11,170 bases of DNA from Actinomycetes bacterium (GCA_023437285.1 JAEZGP010000116.1:1-11170), one strand, 5' to 3'; shown: positions 1 to 5,377, counted from the first letter of the stretch. The notes: generated by a model not told the origin, from the sequence alone. Numbers and translations: made by a program.

Positions 1-20
1 GCCCCGGCCTGACCGCCCCG

Positions 21-49
21 GCCGACGCCGCGCGTGCGGCCGCGTCGGT
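21..49 (+). terminator. Candidate GC-rich hairpin upstream of the dehydratase genes
   Basis: An imperfect inverted repeat pairs GCCGACGC (21-28) with GCGTCGGT (42-49). It follows a TGA at 10-12 that could end a gene lying upstream of the window. There is no T-run after it, so it would be a weak, GC-only terminator of the kind often seen in actinobacteria. The short sequence before it is too little to name the preceding gene. Confidence 0.3.
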
Positions 50-65
50 GCCCGGCCGCGTCGCA

Positions 66-77
66 TAAGCTCTCGCC
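66..77 (+). promoter_or_regulatory. Putative leaderless promoter -10 element for the first dehydratase gene
   Basis: TAAGCT at 66-71 fits the TANNNT -10 consensus and ends six bases before the A of the ATG at 78. This is the geometry expected when transcription starts at the first base of the start codon. No Shine-Dalgarno sequence is visible between 60 and 77, which agrees with leaderless translation, a common mode in Actinomycetota. The assignment is inference from spacing only. Confidence 0.45.
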
Positions 78-521
78 ATGCCGTTGGACGCCAGCCTGAC
101 CGGGAAGACGTATCCGCCCTCCCCGCCCTACGAGGTGGGCCGGGAGAAGATCCGGGAGTTCGCCGACGCGATCGGTGCGCCGGAGGCCGCCTATCGCGAC
201 GTGGCGGCCGCCAAGGAACTCGGACATCCGGACGTGATCGCACCCCCCACGTTCCCCGTGATCTTCAGTGGGACCATCAATGACACGCTGATCGCGGACA
301 CCGCGCTCGGGTTGGACTTCAGCCGCGTGGTGCACGGCGACCAGCGGTTCGCCTACGTTCGTCCCGTTCGGGCGGGGGACCGGCTGGTGTGCCGGGCCAC
401 GATCGAGGACATCCAGTCGCGGGTGGGCAACGACTTCATCACCACCCGGGGCGAAATTTCCACCGAGGACGGCGAGCCCGTCCTCACGCTGTGGTGCCGG
501 CTCGTCGTGCGGGGAGCGTGA
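78..521 (+). CDS. HadA-like (3R)-hydroxyacyl-ACP dehydratase subunit (MaoC N-terminal domain, UPF0336-type)
   Basis: The product is a 147-residue single hotdog-domain protein of the FAS1-like/MaoC N-terminal dehydratase family. It resembles mycobacterial HadA, the substrate-binding half of the HadAB dehydratase, which removes water from 3-hydroxyacyl-ACP in type II fatty acid (in mycobacteria, mycolic acid) elongation. Visible features are YEVGREKIREFADAIG near residues 18-33, the loop APPTFPVIFS at 55-64, and the central hotdog strand HGDQRFAYVRPVRAGDRL at 86-103. The DxNPxH catalytic motif is absent, as expected for the non-catalytic partner. The ATG at 78 is supported by the family N-terminus and by the leaderless -10 just upstream. 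The next gene starts only 3 bases after the stop, so the two are almost certainly co-translated. In a non-mycolate actinomycete the exact acyl substrate is unknown. Confidence 0.85.
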   Translation: MPLDASLTGKTYPPSPPYEVGREKIREFADAIGAPEAAYRDVAAAKELGHPDVIAPPTFPVIFSGTINDTLIADTALGLDFSRVVHGDQRFAYVRPVRAGDRLVCRATIEDIQSRVGNDFITTRGEISTEDGEPVLTLWCRLVVRGA

Positions 522-524
522 CCG

Positions 525-929
525 ATGTTGGAACAGGGAACCCAGCTGCCCGTCCAGACGTACCAGGTCACCCGCGCGGACCTGATCCGCTACGCGGGGG
601 CCTCGGGCGACTTCAACCCGATCCACTGGAACGACCGGGTGGCCACGTCGGTCGGCCTGCCCGGGGTGATCGCCCACGGGATGTTCACCATGGCCCTGGC
701 GGGACGCGCCGTCACCGCCTGGACGGGCGACCCCGGCTCGATCGTCGAGTACAGCGTCCGGTTTGCCCGTCCCGTCGTGGTGCCGGACGACGACGAGGGG
801 ACGCGGGTTCAGGTGGCCGGGGTGGTGAAGGCCATCGACGAGGAGGGCCGCGCGCAGCTGGATCTTACGGTCACCTGTCAGGGTGAAAAGGTGCTCACCC
901 AGGCGAAGGCGCTGGTACGCCAGGGGTGA
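525..929 (+). CDS. HadB-like catalytic MaoC (R)-specific enoyl hydratase/dehydratase
   Basis: This 134-residue hotdog protein of the MaoC-like dehydratase family carries the hydratase motif GDFNPIHWND, with the probable catalytic pair Asp29 and His34. A second conserved loop, GVIAHGMFTM, lies at 47-56. By analogy with mycobacterial HadB it supplies the active site of a heterodimer with the upstream HadA-like subunit and dehydrates 3-hydroxyacyl-ACP (or hydrates enoyl-CoA). The ATG at 525 is preceded by GGGGAG at 511-516 inside the end of the upstream gene, a good ribosome binding site that favours translational coupling. A third subunit gene (hadC), found next to hadB in mycobacteria, is not here: the next feature is tRNA-Trp. 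Family assignment is firm; the physiological substrate is inferred. Confidence 0.87.
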   Translation: MLEQGTQLPVQTYQVTRADLIRYAGASGDFNPIHWNDRVATSVGLPGVIAHGMFTMALAGRAVTAWTGDPGSIVEYSVRFARPVVVPDDDEGTRVQVAGVVKAIDEEGRAQLDLTVTCQGEKVLTQAKALVRQG

Positions 930-950
930 ACGGCCCGGGAGGGTGGCGGG

Positions 951-980
951 TTGGGAGTTTGCGACACCTACCCGTACACT
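951..980 (+). promoter_or_regulatory. Promoter for tRNA-Trp (and probably secE-nusG)
   Basis: TTGGGA (951-956) and TACACT (975-980) are separated by 18 bp and resemble a housekeeping sigma-70-type promoter. The predicted start is near 987, giving a leader of about 58 bases before the tRNA. Within that leader GGTGAG (near 993) can pair with CTCACC just before the tRNA. The same TACACT hexamer recurs in the rpoB promoter at 6129-6134. Confidence 0.6.
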
Positions 981-1044
981 GGTCCGCCGTGGGGTGAGTG
1001 GCGTCTGTCTCGGTAGGTCGGGATAGAGGTTTCTCTCACCACGA

Positions 1045-1117
1045 AGGGGTGTGGCGCAATTGGTAGCGCAGCGGTCTCCAAAACCGCAGGTTGCAGGTTC
1101 GAGTCCTGTCGCCCCTG
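1045..1117 (+). tRNA. tRNA-Trp (CCA anticodon)
   Basis: A complete 73-base cloverleaf can be drawn. The acceptor stem pairs AGGGGTG (1045-1051) with CGCCCCT (1110-1116), and the discriminator is G1117. The D stem is GCGC (1054-1057) with GCGC (1066-1069). The anticodon stem GCGGT/ACCGC (1071-1075/1083-1087) encloses the loop CTCCAAA with anticodon CCA at 1078-1080. The T arm is GCAGG-TTCGAGT-CCTGT (1093-1109). The 3' CCA is not encoded, since CGC follows. The position just before secE is the usual actinobacterial arrangement. Confidence 0.97.
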
Positions 1118-1158
1118 CGCCGAAGGCCTGCACACTGGTGCTAACGGGTCTTCACCGG

Positions 1159-1216
1159 CGCTGCCGACGTCCGTGAGCGCGGTGCGCTGGCAGCGGAGTT
1201 CCCGGTGATCGGGAGC
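1159..1216 (+). promoter_or_regulatory. Structured leader between tRNA-Trp and secE
   Basis: The 170-base gap holds two potential hairpins. CGCTGCC (1159-1165) pairs with GGCAGCG (1189-1195) around an inner GCGC-GGT-GCGC hairpin. GTTCCCG (1198-1204) pairs with CGGGAGC (1210-1216) across the loop GTGAT, with one T-G wobble. No T-run follows either one. They may mark tRNA 3' processing or separate the tRNA from the secE mRNA. I see no convincing separate secE promoter. Confidence 0.35.
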
Positions 1217-1287
1217 GACATACCACCCGTGCCGGAGCGCTCAGCGAGTTAGATGCTGAAGCCGGCTGGAGACGAAAGTAGGACGAC

Positions 1288-1665
1288 GTGGCCGAGAACA
1301 AGCGCCGCGGCGACGACGACCCGGCGGCCGAGGGCGCTGGCGGCGGCGACGCCGACCTTGAGGCGATGCTCGAGGAGACCGACGAGGAACCCGAGCAGGC
1401 TGAGAAGGCCGAGCGCAAGAGCGCTGTGGAGCCGTTCGAGAGCCGCAAGGTGAAGCCGGGCGAGAAGGGCCCGGGTCTTTTCGGGCGGTTTACCCGGTTC
1501 GTCCGCGAGGTCGTCGCCGAACTGCGTAAGGTCATCTGGCCGACCCGCAAGGAGCTGCTGACCTACACCAGCGTCGTTATCGTCTTTGTGGTGATCATGC
1601 TCAGCATCGTGGGCCTGCTCGACCTGGGCTTCGCCAAGGTGCTGCTGCTGATCTTCGGCGCTTAG
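1288..1665 (+). CDS. secE: Preprotein translocase subunit SecE
   Basis: SecE is the small essential membrane subunit of the SecYEG protein-conducting channel and clamps the two halves of SecY. The 125-residue product has an acidic, low-complexity cytoplasmic N-terminus (about residues 1-62). The conserved amphipathic helix follows, with [19 protein letters not shown] at 71-89, then one transmembrane segment at about 92-112. A further hydrophobic C-terminal stretch (115-123) is also present. Single-TM SecE is usual outside the enterobacteria, and the long charged N-terminal extension is common in actinomycetes. The GTG start at 1288 is preceded by AGTAGGA about 6 bases upstream and gives the expected MAENKRR beginning. 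It lies 58 bases before nusG, with a hairpin between them, and both are probably transcribed from the tRNA-Trp promoter. Confidence 0.96.
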   Translation: MAENKRRGDDDPAAEGAGGGDADLEAMLEETDEEPEQAEKAERKSAVEPFESRKVKPGEKGPGLFGRFTRFVREVVAELRKVIWPTRKELLTYTSVVIVFVVIMLSIVGLLDLGFAKVLLLIFGA

Positions 1666-1680
1666 TACGGAAACATGTAT

Positions 1681-1703
1681 CTCCCGCCCGGTAGGGGCGG
1701 GAG
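1681..1703 (+). promoter_or_regulatory. Perfect 9-bp hairpin in the secE-nusG gap
   Basis: CTCCCGCCC (1681-1689) pairs perfectly with GGGCGGGAG (1695-1703) around the loop GGTAG. No T-tract follows and the nusG ribosome binding site begins a few bases downstream. I read it as an intercistronic RNA stability, processing or partial attenuation element rather than a full terminator. Confidence 0.55.
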
Positions 1704-1723
1704 TAGCAGGGAAGAGAGTCAGC

Positions 1724-2446
1724 GTGCCCGAGTACGACGAGACCGGCCAGACCGACACGATCGCCGAGCCGTCGGAGGGCGTCGAGGGGACGGTTGAGGC
1801 CGTTACCCCGGCCGAGCAGGTGTCGACGGTCGAGGCCGTCGAATCCGACGACGACTTCGACCCCGTCGCCGAGCTGCGCCAGAAGCTACGCTTCGCGCCC
1901 GGTGACTGGTTTGTCGTGCACTCGTACGCCGGCTACGAGAACAAGGTCAAGACCAACCTCGAGACCCGCATCACCAGCCTCGACATGGAGGACTACATCT
2001 ACCAGGTCGAGGTGCCGACCCGGGAAGAGGTCGAGGTCAAGAACGGCAAGCGGACCCAGGTCCAGAACAAGGTCTTCCCGGGCTACATCCTGGTCCGCAT
2101 GGAGCTGACCCCCGAGTCGTACTCCTGCGTGCGGAACACGCCGGGCGTCACCGGCTTCGTCGGCGCGACCGACCGCGCCGACCGGCCCGCGCCGCTGTCC
2201 CTCGACGAGGTGCTCAAGTGGCTCGCCCCCGCCGCCGAGACGGAGAAGAAGACCGCCAAGCCCGGCGTCAAGGTGCTCGACTTCGAGGTCGGCGACTCGG
2301 TCACCGTCATCGACGGCCCGTTCGCCTCGCTGCCCGCGACGATCAGCGAGATCAACGCCGACCAGCAGAAGCTCAAGGTTCTGGTCTCCATCTTCGGCCG
2401 CGAGACGCCGGTGGAGCTCAACTTCAACCAGGCTTCGAAGATCTGA
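1724..2446 (+). CDS. nusG: Transcription termination/antitermination factor NusG
   Basis: NusG binds the RNA polymerase clamp through its NGN domain and contacts ribosomal protein S10, Rho or antitermination factors through its KOW domain. The 240-residue product has an acidic N-terminal extension (1-58), typical of actinobacterial NusG. The NGN domain begins at [15 protein letters not shown] (61-75) and includes [11 protein letters not shown] (116-126) and [10 protein letters not shown] (138-147). A Lys/Ala-rich linker lies near 170-182. The KOW domain starts at [15 protein letters not shown] (187-201) and ends in the NFNQ segment near the C-terminus. The GTG start at 1724 follows a purine-rich GGGAAGAGAG at 1709-1718. 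Stop-to-start distance from secE is 58 bases. Nothing suggests truncation or a paralogous function. Confidence 0.97.
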   Translation: MPEYDETGQTDTIAEPSEGVEGTVEAVTPAEQVSTVEAVESDDDFDPVAELRQKLRFAPGDWFVVHSYAGYENKVKTNLETRITSLDMEDYIYQVEVPTREEVEVKNGKRTQVQNKVFPGYILVRMELTPESYSCVRNTPGVTGFVGATDRADRPAPLSLDEVLKWLAPAAETEKKTAKPGVKVLDFEVGDSVTVIDGPFASLPATISEINADQQKLKVLVSIFGRETPVELNFNQASKI

Positions 2447-2455
2447 GTACGGGCC

Positions 2456-2478
2456 ACCGGCGGGCGTACTCCGTCGGT
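2456..2478 (+). promoter_or_regulatory. Hairpin in the nusG-rplK gap (possible attenuator or part of the L11 operon leader)
   Basis: ACCGGCGG (2456-2463) pairs with CCGTCGGT (2471-2478), 8 bp with one G-T wobble, across the loop GCGTACT. It starts 10 bases after the nusG stop. The 122-base gap up to rplK is where bacteria that autoregulate the L11 operon keep their L1-binding mRNA mimic, but I could not identify that mimic here. A TACTCT at 2483-2488 looks like a -10 but has no matching -35. Confidence 0.4.
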
Positions 2479-2568
2479 GCGTTACTCTGAAACGTCCGGC
2501 TATGCACGGCCGCTTTGGCGTGCCCACCGCACGGACAGCCACCATCCGCCCAGGATCAGGAAAGAATC

Positions 2569-3003
2569 ATGCCTCCGAAGAAGAAGAAGCTCGTCAAGAC
2601 CTTCACGCTTCAGCTGCCGGCAGGCCAGGCCACCCCGGCGCCGCCCGTCGGCCCGGCGCTCGGCCAGCACGGCGTCAACATCATGGAGTTCGTGAAGGCG
2701 TACAACGCGAAGACCGAGTCCCAGCGGGGCGACATCGTCCCGGCTGAGATCAGCGTCTACGAGGACCGTACGTTCACGTTCGAGCTGAAGACGCCGCCCG
2801 CCGCCCGGCTGCTGATCAAGGCCGCCGGTGTCCCGAAGGGCTCCGGTACGCCGCACACGGCCAAGGTCGGCTCGATCACGCAGGCTCAGCTGCGCGAGAT
2901 CGCCGAGAAGAAGATGGCCGACCTCAACGCCAACGACGTGGACGCCGCCGCGAAGATCATCGCTGGTACCGCGCGTTCCATGGGCATCACCGTCAAGGAC
3001 TGA
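2569..3003 (+). CDS. rplK: 50S ribosomal protein L11
   Basis: L11 binds the GTPase-associated region of 23S rRNA, is the docking site for elongation factors and RelA, and forms the thiostrepton pocket. The 144-residue product has the usual length. Its N-terminal domain contains the proline-rich [19 protein letters not shown] (about 23-41), whose prolines contact thiopeptide antibiotics. The C-terminal rRNA-binding domain ends in [19 protein letters not shown] chose the ATG at 2569 because it follows AGGAAAG (2558-2564) and gives the family N-terminus [12 protein letters not shown]. An in-frame start at 2515 would add 18 residues unlike any L11. It pairs with rplA, 65 bases downstream, as in nearly all bacteria. 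Confidence 0.97.
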   Translation: MPPKKKKLVKTFTLQLPAGQATPAPPVGPALGQHGVNIMEFVKAYNAKTESQRGDIVPAEISVYEDRTFTFELKTPPAARLLIKAAGVPKGSGTPHTAKVGSITQAQLREIAEKKMADLNANDVDAAAKIIAGTARSMGITVKD

Positions 3004-3023
3004 CCGTCCTCTTAAGCGTGGGA

Positions 3024-3042
3024 GGGGCACTTTCGCTGCCCC
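3024..3042 (+). promoter_or_regulatory. Short hairpin in the rplK-rplA gap
   Basis: GGGGCA (3024-3029) pairs with TGCCCC (3037-3042) across the loop CTTTCGC. It sits about 10 bases before the rplA Shine-Dalgarno sequence (CAGGAGAA). It may affect relative translation or processing. It has no T-tract and is unlikely to terminate transcription. Confidence 0.4.
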
Positions 3043-3068
3043 GACACAGACCACAGGAGAACTGACTC

Positions 3069-3782
3069 ATGCAGCACAGCAAGGGCTACCGCACGGCGGC
3101 CGAAAAGATTGACAAGTCGAAGCTCTACGTCCCGCTTGAGGCGATCAAGCTCGCCAAGGAGACGACGACGACCAAGTTCGACGCCACCGTCGAGGTTGCC
3201 ATGCGCCTCGGCGTCGACCCCCGCAAGGCGGACCAGATGGTCCGCGGCACGGTCAACCTGCCCCACGGCACCGGTAAGACCGCCCGCGTGATCGTGTTCG
3301 CCGCCGGCGCGAAGGCCGAGGAGGCCACCGCCGCGGGCGCCGACGTGGTGGGCAGCGACGACCTGGTCGCCCGCATCCAGGAGGGCTGGCTGGACTTCGA
3401 CGCCGCGATCGCCACGCCCGACCAGATGGCCAAGATCGGCCGGATCGCGCGGATCCTGGGCCCGCGCGGCCTCATGCCGAACCCCAAGACCGGCACGGTG
3501 ACCATGGACGTCACCAAGGCGGTCCAGGACATCAAGGGCGGCAAGATCACGTTCCGCGTCGACAAGCACTCGAACCTTCACCTGATCATCGGGAAGGCCA
3601 GCTTCACCGCCGAGCAGCTCGTCGACAACTACGCCGCCGTCCTCGACGAGGTCCTGCGCGCCAAGCCGTCCGCGGCGAAGGGCAAGTTCCTCAAGAAGGT
3701 CTTCGTGACCACCACGATGGGACCGGGCATCCAGATCGACCCGAACGTCACGCGCAACCTGCGCGAGACCTCGGAGTCCTGA
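3069..3782 (+). CDS. rplA: 50S ribosomal protein L1
   Basis: L1 forms the mobile L1 stalk that guides E-site tRNA release and, in many bacteria, represses its own L11-L1 mRNA. The 237-residue product is full length. It shows domain I segments ([26 protein letters not shown], about 18-43), [16 protein letters not shown] (65-80), and the L1 signature [20 protein letters not shown] (123-142). The C-terminal return to domain I includes [17 protein letters not shown] (204-220). The ATG at 3069 follows the strong Shine-Dalgarno ACAGGAGAA at about 8 bases. The stop at 3780-3782 is followed after 19 bases by a strong terminator, so the rplK-rplA transcript ends here and rplJ is transcribed separately. 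Confidence 0.97.
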   Translation: MQHSKGYRTAAEKIDKSKLYVPLEAIKLAKETTTTKFDATVEVAMRLGVDPRKADQMVRGTVNLPHGTGKTARVIVFAAGAKAEEATAAGADVVGSDDLVARIQEGWLDFDAAIATPDQMAKIGRIARILGPRGLMPNPKTGTVTMDVTKAVQDIKGGKITFRVDKHSNLHLIIGKASFTAEQLVDNYAAVLDEVLRAKPSAAKGKFLKKVFVTTTMGPGIQIDPNVTRNLRETSES

Positions 3783-3801
3783 GCGCCTCCCGTCGAGCCT
3801 C

Positions 3802-3838
3802 CGCAAAGGCCGCTCCCGCGTAGGGGGCGGCCTTTGCG
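3802..3838 (+). terminator. Terminator after rplA
   Basis: A 16-bp stem pairs 3802-3817 with 3823-3838, with a single T-G wobble and the 5-base loop GCGTA. The stem begins CGCAAAGGCCGC, and the T-rich CCTTTG falls within the 3' arm instead of after it. Its length and position just after the stop make transcription termination very likely. Confidence 0.85.
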
Positions 3839-3879
3839 CTGCCACTTCCCGGAGACGTGCACCCACCCGGGCAGTGTCC

Positions 3880-4276
3880 GGCCACGCGCGCGCATCTGGC
3901 GGTCTTCGGGCGGTGAAGCTCGCCTTGTGTGCACCTATGGCGAGAGGGAGGGCGCTGGGCCCCGCCTTGTGTGCACCTTTGGCGAGAGGGAGGGTGCCGG
4001 CCCCCGCCGTATGTGCGCATATGGCGGAGTGGCAGGCGCAGGGCCCTGCCTTTTGTGCGCATACGGCGAGCGCGGGGTGCCGAGCGTTGCCTTATGTGCA
4101 CAAATGCTGGAGCGGGAGGTGCCAGACCCCGCCTTATGTGCACAAATGGCGGAGTGTGAGGTTCCAGGGCTCGCCTTATGTGCACAAATGGTGGAGCAGG
4201 AGATGCGGGACCCGCCGTATGTGCACAAAAGGTGGAGTGCGAGGTTCCAGGGCCCGCCCTATGTGCACAAATGGCG
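3880..4276. repeat. Tandem array of about ten 22-bp palindromes at 41-42 bp spacing
   Basis: Each unit is a dyad CGCC-N3-TGTGCACA-N3-GGCG followed by a 19-20 bp GC-rich spacer often resembling GAGTGCGAGGTTCCAGGGCC. Dyads begin at 3880 (decayed), 3921, 3963, 4005, 4047, 4088, 4130, 4172, 4213 and 4255. Steps are 41, 42, 42, 42, 41, 42, 42, 41 and 42 bp, a mean of about 41.7. The two arms share a half-site CGCCWTWTGTGC. The core is TGTGCACA in the last five units, TGTGCACC in units starting 3921 and 3963, TGTGCGCA in those at 4005 and 4047, and CGCGCGCA in the decayed one. The array lies between the rplA terminator and the rplJ promoter. The symmetry argues for a DNA site read by a dimeric protein, or a REP/BIME-like element. 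I do not recognise the protein. Confidence 0.9.
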
Positions 4277-4287
4277 AGGGCGCCAAA

Positions 4288-4416
4288 GCGCCGGACGCGG
4301 ACGCCGCGCGTCGAGCGAAGCATGCCCAGCGTCCGGCACGGAAGCCGCCGGACGCCCACGCCGGGGTGCCGCCGGACGCCCACGCCGGGGCGGCCGCCGG
4401 ACGCATCCGCCGAGGT
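4288..4416. repeat. Small GC-rich 24-bp tandem repeat
   Basis: Three near-consecutive 24-bp units start at 4344, 4368 and 4393, the last after one extra G. All begin GCCGCCGGACGC; the first two are almost identical through CACGCCGGGG and the third has diverged. A related, more degenerate unit (GCGCCGGACGCGGACGCCG) lies near 4288. This separates the palindrome array from the rplJ promoter. I see no dyad symmetry or gene in it, so simple slippage expansion is the likeliest origin. Confidence 0.6.
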
Positions 4417-4442
4417 GGCAGCCGCCTGCCGGTCACCCCGAT

Positions 4443-4471
4443 TTGGTGGTGCCGCTGCCAGCGCGTACTCT
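4443..4471 (+). promoter_or_regulatory. Promoter for rplJ-rplL
   Basis: TTGGTG (4443-4448) and TACTCT (4466-4471) are separated by exactly 17 bp, giving a predicted start near 4478. That puts the whole L10-type leader (about 200 bases) on the transcript. The palindrome array ends roughly 165 bp upstream of the -35 element, far enough to act as an upstream activating or silencing region. Confidence 0.6.
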
Positions 4472-4492
4472 TATGGCGAAGTTCCAACCAAA

Positions 4493-4629
4493 GACCGCTG
4501 GTCACCGTGCCGCAAGCACGGTCGAAGGTCCTGTTGACGCAGGCGGCCCGCGCAGGATGGACGGTCAGCGTCAAGGCGCGATAAAGCGCCTGTCCCGCCC
4601 CGTGCGCCCTGCGCCGGGGCGTTTTCGTT
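4493..4629 (+). promoter_or_regulatory. Ribosomal protein L10 leader RNA with terminator/antiterminator
   Basis: The rplJ 5' leader folds into several elements. GACC (4493-4496) pairs with GGTC (4527-4530) around an asymmetric internal loop and a perfect hairpin, ACCGTGC (4504-4510) with GCACGGT (4516-4522). TTGACGC (4534-4540) pairs with GCGTCAA (4568-4574). AGGCGC (4574-4579) pairs with GCGCCT (4586-4591). A terminator follows at 4596-4621. GCGCAGG (4550-4556) is exactly complementary to CCTGCGC (4608-4614), and CCC at 4547-4549 can extend onto GGG at 4616-4618, giving a candidate antiterminator. In known L10 leaders the L10-(L7/L12) complex binds the upstream helix and favours termination, which is negative feedback. 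The matching architecture and place make this assignment likely; the protein-binding step is inferred. Confidence 0.75.
4596..4629 (+). terminator. Intrinsic attenuator terminator in the rplJ leader
   Basis: CGCCCCG (4596-4602) pairs with CGGGGCG (4615-4621), followed directly by TTTTCGTT (4622-4629). This is the only hairpin in the window immediately followed by a T-run. It lies 51 bases before the rplJ start, so it acts as a premature, regulatable terminator and not as an end-of-gene signal. Confidence 0.8.
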
Positions 4630-4680
4630 GCCAGGGTCTTCGATGAACGGCCAGCCGAGCAGAGCAACGAAAGGAGGGAC

Positions 4681-5217
4681 ATGGCGGACAAGCCGGTTCG
4701 GGCCGATAAGGCCACCGCTGTCGCGGAGCTTACCGAGAGCTTCCGGTCGTCCACGGCGACCGTGCTGACGGAGTACCGGGGCCTCACGGTCGCGCAGCTC
4801 AAGCAGCTGCGGCGTTCGATGGGCGCCGAGACGACGTACGCGGTCGCGAAGAACACCCTCGCGAAGCGTGCCGCGACGGACGCGGGCATCACGGGCCTCG
4901 ACGATTTGTTCACCGGTCCTACCGCGCTCGCCTTCGTGTCCGGCGATGTTGTTGAGGCGGCGAAGGGCCTTCGTGATTTCGCGAAGACCAACCCGCTCCT
5001 CGTCATCAAGGGCGGGGTCTTCGAGGGCAAGGCGATGACGGCGGACGAGATCCGCAAGCTCGCCGACCTCGAGTCCCGTGAGGTGCTGCTGGCCAAGCTG
5101 GCCGGCGCCATGAAGGGCAACCTCAGCAAGGCCGCCGCGCTGTTCCAGGCGCCGCTGGCCAAGACCGCCCGCCTGGCGGCCGCGCTGCAGGACAAGCGCG
5201 AGAAGGACCAGGCCTGA
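4681..5217 (+). CDS. rplJ: 50S ribosomal protein L10
   Basis: L10 anchors L7/L12 dimers to the base of the ribosomal stalk through its C-terminal helix and binds 23S rRNA beside L11 through its N-terminal domain. The 178-residue product is normal for actinobacteria. The N-terminal domain includes [21 protein letters not shown] (about 25-45) and [12 protein letters not shown] (53-64). FTGPTALAF lies near 77-85. The helical C-terminus from about 130 to 178 is Ala/Leu/Lys rich and suits L7/L12 binding. The ATG at 4681 directly follows an ideal Shine-Dalgarno AAAGGAGGG at 4670-4678. Expression is probably controlled by its own leader upstream. The last codons and stop lie at the edge of a 54-bp duplication that fills the gap before rplL. 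Confidence 0.97.
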   Translation: MADKPVRADKATAVAELTESFRSSTATVLTEYRGLTVAQLKQLRRSMGAETTYAVAKNTLAKRAATDAGITGLDDLFTGPTALAFVSGDVVEAAKGLRDFAKTNPLLVIKGGVFEGKAMTADEIRKLADLESREVLLAKLAGAMKGNLSKAAALFQAPLAKTARLAAALQDKREKDQA

Positions 5218-5327
5218 CGGCCGGAGCCGTGGTTTCCGGTGAGGACCGGAAGGCCCATTGGCTCAGCCTGACGGCCGCAGCCGTGGTTTCCGGTGCGGAC
5301 CGGAAGGCCCATCGGCTCAGCCTGACC
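5212..5327. repeat. 54-bp tandem duplication forming two hairpins between rplJ and rplL
   Basis: Unit 1 (5212-5265) and unit 2 (5266-5319) differ at only three bases, and a third copy begins at 5320 with GCCTGACC before diverging. Unit 1 contains the rplJ stop (GCC-TGA). Each unit holds TTCCGGT and ACCGGAA arms separated by a 4-base loop (GAGG in unit 1, 5234-5251; GCGG in unit 2). An outer helix, GAGCC with GGCTC in unit 1, is shorter by one pair in unit 2. The hairpins lie in the rplJ-rplL mRNA and end about 50 bases before the rplL ribosome binding site. Roles in mRNA processing or in raising L7/L12 over L10 are possible but unproven. Confidence 0.9.
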
Positions 5328-5377
5328 TGGTCGGGCTCCCCAAGACTAGTGAGATTCAACGAAAGGAAGTCGCCATC

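Noticed and set aside
1..12. Possible 3' end of a preceding gene (reading Ala-Pro-Ala-stop)
   Set aside because: Nine coding bases are not enough to support a gene call, and the C-terminus does not look like the L33 gene that often precedes hadA.
2515..2568. Upstream in-frame start for rplK
   Set aside because: It adds 18 residues not found in L11 and lacks the Shine-Dalgarno present before 2569.
3880..4276. CRISPR array
   Set aside because: The spacers are related to each other, repeats vary, the unit is a strong palindrome with a short 19-20 bp spacer, and no cas genes are nearby.
3921..4276. RNA kissing-loop array, since each CGCC/GGCG stem would display a self-complementary GUGCAC loop
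   Set aside because: The array lies downstream of a strong terminator and upstream of the rplJ promoter, so there is no evidence that it is transcribed, and the 4-bp stems are weak.
3834..4646. Long open frames on both strands across the palindrome array, encoding 14-residue repeats with Cys/His-containing motifs (for example LCAQM and FVHIRR)
   Set aside because: The 42-bp unit is 14 codons, so repeats appear in any open frame, and high GC leaves all frames open. Several 41-bp steps break the frame inside the array. Starts overlap the rplA terminator, there are no ribosome binding sites, and the conserved symmetry is at DNA level.
4176..5312. 378-codon minus-strand frame opposite rplJ and the repeats
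   Set aside because: It combines antisense rplJ with translated repeats from both repeat families, with no family resemblance or start signals.
5258..5377. Upstream in-frame start for rplL
   Set aside because: It would translate the 54-bp hairpin repeat into a 40-residue extension unknown in L7/L12; the ATG at 5378 has its own ribosome binding site.
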